A DNA stretch of 64,000 nucleotides, taken from the NCBI GenBank assembly GCA_029783825.1, contig JAREIK010002991.1, forward strand, positions 1,442,281-1,506,280, given 5' to 3'. The notes below the pieces were generated by a model. The model was not told where the DNA came from and ran no database searches. It saw only the letters and a program-made list of their open reading frames with translations. Below are positions 58,361-64,000 of this stretch, one piece after another; positions within the stretch are counted from its first letter, which is position 1; every line of letters starts with the position of its first letter. Made by a program: the position numbers and the translations under genes. The stretch comes from Sapria himalayana. Its lineage: Eukaryota; Streptophyta; Magnoliopsida; Malpighiales; Rafflesiaceae.

Positions 58361-59146
58361 GCCGGGTCAGTGCTTTTCTTAATTTAATGTGCTGGTTATC
58401 TCCGTCGCTAATACATGGGCACTCTGATGATCGACCATTTATGCTTGTCTGGTTTTCGTTTTCGTTTTTTCATGAATGGACGAGAGACTCCTATCTGAAA
58501 TGAATTTTCTATCGCAGACTAGTGAGAACCATCTCAGTCAAGTGGGACTGATGGTAGCATTCTAAGAGTCTCTACTGTTCATGCTTCCATGGTATGGATT
58601 ACTAGCTCCCTAACCAATGGGTTTATCGCTCTTGATCTAGGGTTCTAGCAGCCATGTCTCACTCGACCTTTTCTTCCATTTCTGCCTCCTGGTAAGTCGG
58701 TTTCTTTAAAATCTCGTAATTAGTAAAATTTGAGGGGAGATACATGTTTCGTGCGCACTATAAATTTATATATTTGCACTATATTCTTGTTTATAGGTGC
58801 ATCAAGTGAGTATTTATTCTCTAGTCTTCAAATCTCTATATATTTGCACTATAAATTTATAAAAAATTTTTAAAAAATTTTTAAAACTATTAGCTATAAA
58901 TATAGATAAAAATTGAAATTTATAAAGATGCCCAAACTATGATGTCTTCACTTTTAATTCAAATTTATTTGTTAAATTAAAAACTAAAAAAATTATTGAA
59001 CCTTAGTAATATGAATGCATATTAAAATAATAAAAATAAAAATTCTAATAGTATCATAAAAATAAAAATTCTAAGGGTATCATAAGAATCAGCATGATGC
59101 ATATAAAATATAAAAAATTATTGAACTTTAGTAATATGCATGCACG
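58361..59146. other. 3' region of NFD6-like gene with possible alternative exons
   Basis: An acceptor TCGCAG at 58516 is followed by sequence that could serve as an alternative last exon. At 58653-58691 an ATG-led stretch (MSHSTFSSISAS) ends in a strong GTAAGT donor. Either could be a spliced 3' UTR or the first exon of another gene. Not enough to call a gene. Confidence 0.35.
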
Positions 59147-59340
59147 TAGAGGTGTCAAATTAGCTGGGCTGGGCTGGACTAGGCTGTTCTGCCCCCTTAT
59201 TTGTTGGCCCAACCAGCACGACACGCTATAGCACCATGCCATGCCTAGCACAACATGGTTTTTTTGGAAGGAGGCCTGGCATGGCCCATGACCCATTGCC
59301 CAGAATCTGCCCTGGCTTGGGCTAGTTTGGGTCTTGCTCG
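59147..59340. mobile_element. Family B-like fragment with one end
   Basis: TAGAGGTGTCAAATTAGC followed by GGGCTGGGCTGG and TGGCATGGCCCATG words. The second terminus is not recognisable; the end coordinate is approximate. Confidence 0.5.
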
Positions 59341-59560
59341 CTCTCATTAATGATGGGCATCATTCATGGTATTATTGATCGTGGTTGTTGTGCTTATTGT
59401 TTGCTATTGTTGTGTCATTTCGTGTGCTACTTAGTTGCTCCTACTTGTTGAGTTTTTTAGTTATTGTGAGTATCTATGATCTCTTGTTATTGTTCATTCT
59501 TGTGGATTGTTGTGATTTTGTGTCTTGGTATAATAATAAATGTCTTTGCCTAAATGTGAG

Positions 59561-60398
59561 TAGGGGTGTAACCGAGTCGAGCCGAGTCGAGCCGATTATT
59601 AGGCAGGCTCGGCTCGGCTCGGTTTTAAAGGAGTAGGCTCGAGCTTGTTCACGAGCCTGTTTACGAGCTGACGAGCTGAGTTTGAGGGTGCTCGGGCTCA
59701 GCTCATTTAACTTACGAGTCTGTTCACGAGCTTGGTTCACGAGCTTGTTCACGAGCTGGTTCACGAGCTGGTTCACGAGCTGGTTCACGAGCTGGTTCAC
59801 GAGCTGGTTCACGAGCTGGTTCACGAGCTTGTTGACGAGCCCGGTTAATGAGCTTGCTCACAATCCTATTCACGAGCATGTTCACGAGCTTATTTATGAG
59901 CTGACGAGTTAAGTTTAAGGGTGCTCGGGCTCGGCTCTTTTAACTTACGAGCCTCAAAATGATATTTGGGAATTATAGAAAATGTTCATCTAAAATAGCC
60001 AACATACAACTAAATTAAAAAGATACGATAATACAAATTTAATTAATTTGATTGAAGTTCAAAAGTTAAAATATTCATCATGTTCATTTGTAGGAAAAAT
60101 TTGTTGTACATCAAGCCTTCTTCATGTTCACGAGCCTGTTCACGAGCTTGGTTCACGAGCTTGGTTCACGAGCTTGTTCACAAGTCTGGTTAACGAGCTT
60201 GCTCACGAGCCTATTCACGAGCTTGTTTATGAGCTGACAAGCTGAGTTTGAGGGTGCTCAGGCTCGGCTCATTTAACTTACGAGCCTCAAAATGATGTGT
60301 TGGCTCGGATCGTTTAACTTAATAAACTAGTTCGAGCGAGCTTCTAACGAGCCGAACGCCGAGTAGATCGCAAGCAGCTCAGCTCGGTTACAGCCCTA
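59561..60398. mobile_element. Family C hAT-like MITE with perfect target duplication
   Basis: 838 bp; 16-bp TIR TAGGGGTGTAACCGAG against TAGGGCTGTAACCGAG; perfect 8-bp target duplication AATGTGAG at 59553-59560 and 60399-60406. Subterminal regions repeat GGCTCGGCTC and CACGAGCT words. The interior holds a 12-bp tandem array (59720-59830) and a second, shorter one (60120-60235). Non-coding; the FTSWFTSW-type ORFs only reflect the 12-bp period. Confidence 0.9.
59720..59835 (+). repeat. 12-bp tandem repeat (GGTTCACGAGCT) inside family C element
   Basis: About nine head-to-tail copies of TTCACGAGCTGG with few substitutions. The period is a multiple of three, so open frames appear on both strands. 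Related units recur at 60120-60235. Confidence 0.9.
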
Positions 60399-60429
60399 AA
60401 TGTGAGGTCTAAAAGTTTGAGACTCAGAC

Positions 60430-60698
60430 TCTCCCCCTCTCCCTCCCCACCCACCCACCCACCCACCCCTCCTATCTCTCCTCTCTTTCACTCCTTATCT
60501 CTTTCACTCCCTCCCTATTTATTTCACACACACACACACACACACTCTCTCTCTCTCTTCCTATCTCTTTCACACACACACTCTCTCTCCATCTTTCTCT
60601 TTCACTCACACACACACATACACACACACACACACTCTCACTCTCTCTCACTCTCTTACTCTCTATCTCTTTCACTCAGTCACTCTCTCCCTCTCCCA

Positions 60699-60730
<32 letters not shown>

Positions 60731-60785
60731 TCTCTCTCCCTATCTTTCTCACTCCATCTCTTTCACTCACTCTCTATCTTTCTTT
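60430..60785 (+). repeat. CT / CA microsatellite block
   Basis: Alternating CTCTCT, CACACA and CCCACCCACC runs, beginning just after the family C element. The Ser/His/Thr-rich ORF is an artefact. Confidence 0.9.
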
Positions 60786-60979
60786 AATTTATCGGTGGCG
60801 AGACTTGTCGAGATATATATCTCCTTTAGATATAGAGGGAGAGCTTTGTGCACCGAGTATGATCTTATGTGATCTTATTGTATATATCTATTTGTAGTTA
60901 TTATGCACATATGTATTTTGTTATGGTGCATATGTATGCATTATTTTTGTTCATTTTTTGTGGATTATTGTGATGTCGT

Positions 60980-61720
60980 CTATGTTGCACGGACACGGAT
61001 ACGGACACGGAGATACGACATGGCAGGATATGGGGACACGGAAAATTCTAAAAAACTAAGATATGGGAATACGGCAAATTCTAAAAAACTAGGATACGGA
61101 TACGACTAGGATACGTCATGATAAAAAAAATAAAAATAAAAATAATTAATTATAAATATTATGTATTTTAAAATAATTTAAAATTCTGTATTTTAAAATA
61201 ATGTAAAAAAAATTTAAACCATCTAATACCCCACCACCATCACCATTCCTTTACAGTTTTGATTTTTGAACTTTTCCCCCTCCCGATACAGATTCCAAAA
61301 CCCTCCATTCCCTTTATAGAATTAGGTTACCTTAGTAGGTATTGTCGCCGCCTCGACGGTGCGCTCCTTCCCTCCCCGTTTGACGCATGACAATTGATAA
61401 CTATTTCTCGCAATCGGATTGTCGGCAACTCACTGTCGGCGGTGTGCTCATCAATTTGTTGAAGATGTAGGAGTAATAGTTAATATATAGTGTATTTTCG
61501 ACGTGTTAGAATCGTAAAAACACGTCAGTTGGTAAGCGACATGTTTGTAGGTAAACGACGCGTCTGTTGTTAACGATGACTGTTTCCGAACAACGTGTCG
61601 GATATGTCTCTGACGCGTATCCGACCCGTGTCGCCGTGTCCACGTCTCTGACACGTGGACACGGCGACACGGGTCGGACACGGCCACGCGGCAGTTCTTA
61701 GGCGTATCCGTGCAGCATAG
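60980..61720. mobile_element. Family A hAT-like MITE, copy 3 (inverted)
   Basis: 741 bp; termini CTATGTTGCACGGACACG and the complement of CTATGCTGCACGGATACG, with a perfect target duplication GATGTCGT at 60972-60979 and 61721-61728. Internal order is reversed relative to copy 2 (its high-coordinate end matches the low-coordinate end of copy 2, including CGCCTAAGAACTGCCG). The GCCACGTGGC palindromes are lost here. Confidence 0.88.
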
Positions 61721-61728
61721 GATGTCGT

Positions 61729-61884
61729 GTCTTGATGCAATGACAAATATATTTGATTAAATATGACAGGTCTTCTGTTTGACACACACACACACACACA
61801 CACACGCACACTCGCTCCCTCTCAAATATATTGGTGATAAGATTTATTGAGATATATATCTCCCTTATATCTATGCGTTCTTAT

Positions 61885-61915
<31 letters not shown>

Positions 61916-64000
61916 GTATGTATAGTCATGGTGTATTTGTATGTATTGCTATTGTATTTATCTATGGCGTGTTGTGGCATTCTTTGATGTGATAGGTCTT
62001 GAGTTTGAGTCTATAATTTATTGGAAGTAAGACTTGTTGATATATATATATATCTTCCTCCGATCTCATACTAGGTGGCAGGCAGGCTTGTGTTGGTACT
62101 TGCTGGGATTTGATTAAATCATATTTTTCATGTTTTTAATTAAAAAAAAAATGAATAAAAAAATCTGGTGTTTTCTTTCGTCACCAATGAGGCTTGCAAG
62201 CCCGTGCCCTCGGTTTGCAGCAGGTGAAACTTCGGTTTTATGCGTAATTTGTTCATCAGCCTGTAGGTAAGTGATTACTGGTTTTCGTGTTCGTCAGCTG
62301 AGCTGCTTCACGTGGGCCGCGCGTGAGTATCTATCTTTACCTATTAGAATTTTTCGTACTTTTTCTCTCCCCTTGTAATGCTCTTTGTCAGTGTGGGTTT
62401 GCTATAACTAAAAAACATGGTTTGTTAGCTTTTTGTGTGTTTTTTTTTTTAATTTTTATGATAATTGAGGTAAAAAAAATATAAATATTTAAGTGAGATG
62501 TATTGTGAGAGAAAAATTATTAAAATAATAGTAAAATTTAAACATTAAAAATTCAACTTTTTTTTATGTACATTATTTGACTAAATTTTTTTTGGCATTA
62601 ATTAATTTGAGAATGATTTTATCAATAATTATGGTTAGTTAAATGTAAATTTTTCCTATTATATTATATATGTAAATTCTTGATCAATAATATTATATGT
62701 ACACACACACACACACACACACGTAAACATATATGTGAGATTTAACTTTTTTTTTGTAAAAAAATATAATGTTCATATAAATAATAGAATTATGTATTTT
62801 GAAATGTTTATGTAAACTGCAAATCAAAATGTAATTCATATAACTTTTAAACAAAAGAATTTTGTTAAGCATAAATGTTTATATTAAATGATAAGCATGA
62901 CTTCTTTTACGTTTACATCCATTAATATTTTTTTTTTATTTCTAGATAATTGAAATAAGTAAATGGATAAAGTAAAATAATTAAAAAAAATGCAAAAAAA
63001 AAAAAATTAAATAAAAAAAAAGTTTTCTTATTCCCATTAATGGTCTTTGGAGTTAAGTTTAAAATTAGGGTTTTGGGGTAGTCATGACTTCTTAAAAAAA
63101 TTTTCATTAATTTTTTAAAATCATGATACTTCTCTAGAATAAGAATGAAAATTTCAGCAGGTATTAATGTGATTGTCTGACAACAGATGATTAATTTGGT
63201 GAAGATGGTGTTCACCGATTATGAGTGATAGTTTAGATATAAATAGGGGTTACTATTTTTGATGTATATGTTGAAAGGAATGAAAAATATAATAATTAAA
63301 TAGATTATGAAAATTAAGATATAAATAAATAAAATTGACATGGCATGTCGGCCTGTGTGGGATAGTTTCGGCCCGACTAGCTAGCCAAAGCTAGCTCGTA
63401 ATAAACCATGCTCGCTTAGACATGATATTGGCTAACCTTGGATGAACCCAGGTTAGCCTGGGTTCAAGTTGTGCCTAGTGCTTGAGCTCTGCCATGATAG
63501 GGTTGGCATGATCCGATTCAACACTTGGCATGACTCGAGCAATCGCAAGCCAATGGGTTGTGCTAGGATGACACATTGTGGAATCATGTTTAAATTTTTA
63601 ATTTATTTATTTTTTTATTTTTTATTTTTTTATTTTTTTATTTTTTTATTTTTTTATTTTTTTATTTTTTAATTTTTTAATTTTTTAATTTTTTAATTTT
63701 TTAATTTTTTAATTTTTTAATTTTTTAATTTTTTTTATTTTTTTTAAATTTTTAAATTTTTAATTTTTTAATTTTTAAATTTTTTTATTTTTTTTTTATT
63801 TTTTTTATTTTTTATTTTTTTATTTTTTTATTTTTTATTTTTTTATTTTTTTATTTTTTTATTTTTTTATTTTTTTATTTTTTTATTTTTTTATTCGATA
63901 CTTGAGTTTGATTTCCAAATATATCAAATATGTTTTTTTTGTGATGCTTGCTAAATTATCTCTCATGTTGTTGGGATGAAGGCCCCACATTCTATGGTCC
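61729..64000. other. AT-rich intergenic sequence without a supported gene
   Basis: Holds small CA and TA microsatellites (61780-61810, 61885-61920, 62700-62722). A GC-richer segment at 62160-62340 has several GT/AG sites but no recognisable protein. A hAT-like fragment (63335-63585) and the T-rich tract complete it. Confidence 0.5.
63590..63895 (+). repeat. T-rich (TTTTTTA)n tract
   Basis: About 300 bases of TTTTTTTA and TTTTTTAA units with drift in period. It directly follows a decayed hAT-like GC-richer segment at about 63335-63585. Confidence 0.93.

Noticed and set aside
59474..59912. FTSW / NQLV tandem-repeat ORFs on both strands
   Set aside because: The 12-bp repeat of the family C element keeps all frames open; no other coding evidence.
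62160..62340. GC-richer stretch with splice-like sites as an exon pair
   Set aside because: Several GT and AG sites are present, but no frame gives a recognisable peptide and I could not connect it to neighbours.

Overview
The window is nuclear DNA from a flowering plant. Evidence: U2-type GT-AG introns, many very long; a PLS-class PPR gene; plant forms of TypA/BipA, DCAF13/SOF1 and NFD6; and hAT, PIF/Harbinger and Ty1-copia debris in an AT-rich background. The species cannot be read from the sequence.

Layout. 1-20075 (+): the last six coding exons of a TypA/BipA-like translational GTPase. Its upstream exons lie outside the window, and its introns (at least 6.1 kb, 5.1 kb and 8.0 kb) are full of hAT elements. 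20980-23169 (+): an intronless PPR gene resembling Arabidopsis At3g58590. 23170-24680: a convergent intergenic region made of a TG/AT minisatellite. 24681-27029 (-): an uncharacterised acidic coiled-coil protein of 782 aa. 27798-50579 (-): a complete 17-exon DCAF13/SOF1 WD40 gene (451 aa) spread over 22.8 kb, with a 14.3-kb intron 4 holding a PIF/Harbinger element and a 12-copy satellite in intron 8. 52885-57440 (-): a decayed Ty1-copia element with two 210-bp LTRs. 57977-58360 (+): a small two-exon NFD6-like gene. 58361-64000: repeats, including two hAT-type MITEs with perfect 8-bp target-site duplications.

Mobile DNA. Three non-autonomous hAT-like families can be separated by their termini and 8-bp target-site duplications (TSDs). 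Family B begins TAGAGGTGTCAA and has GC-rich GGCACGG subterminal arrays; six or more copies are here. It shares arms with a 3.6-kb RICESLEEPER-type hAT that still shows a BED finger, a catalytic-core segment and a dimerisation segment. Family A begins CTATGTTGCACGG and has three copies, two of which carry palindromic G-boxes. Family C has one copy, with CACGAGCT tandem repeats.

The genes are ordinary housekeeping or organelle genes and do not form a pathway. TypA/BipA and DCAF13 both relate to ribosome function or biogenesis, but nothing here suggests a functional cluster. I found no convincing new biological system. The most valuable results are the reconstructed split genes, which simple ORF calling misses, and the TE relationships.
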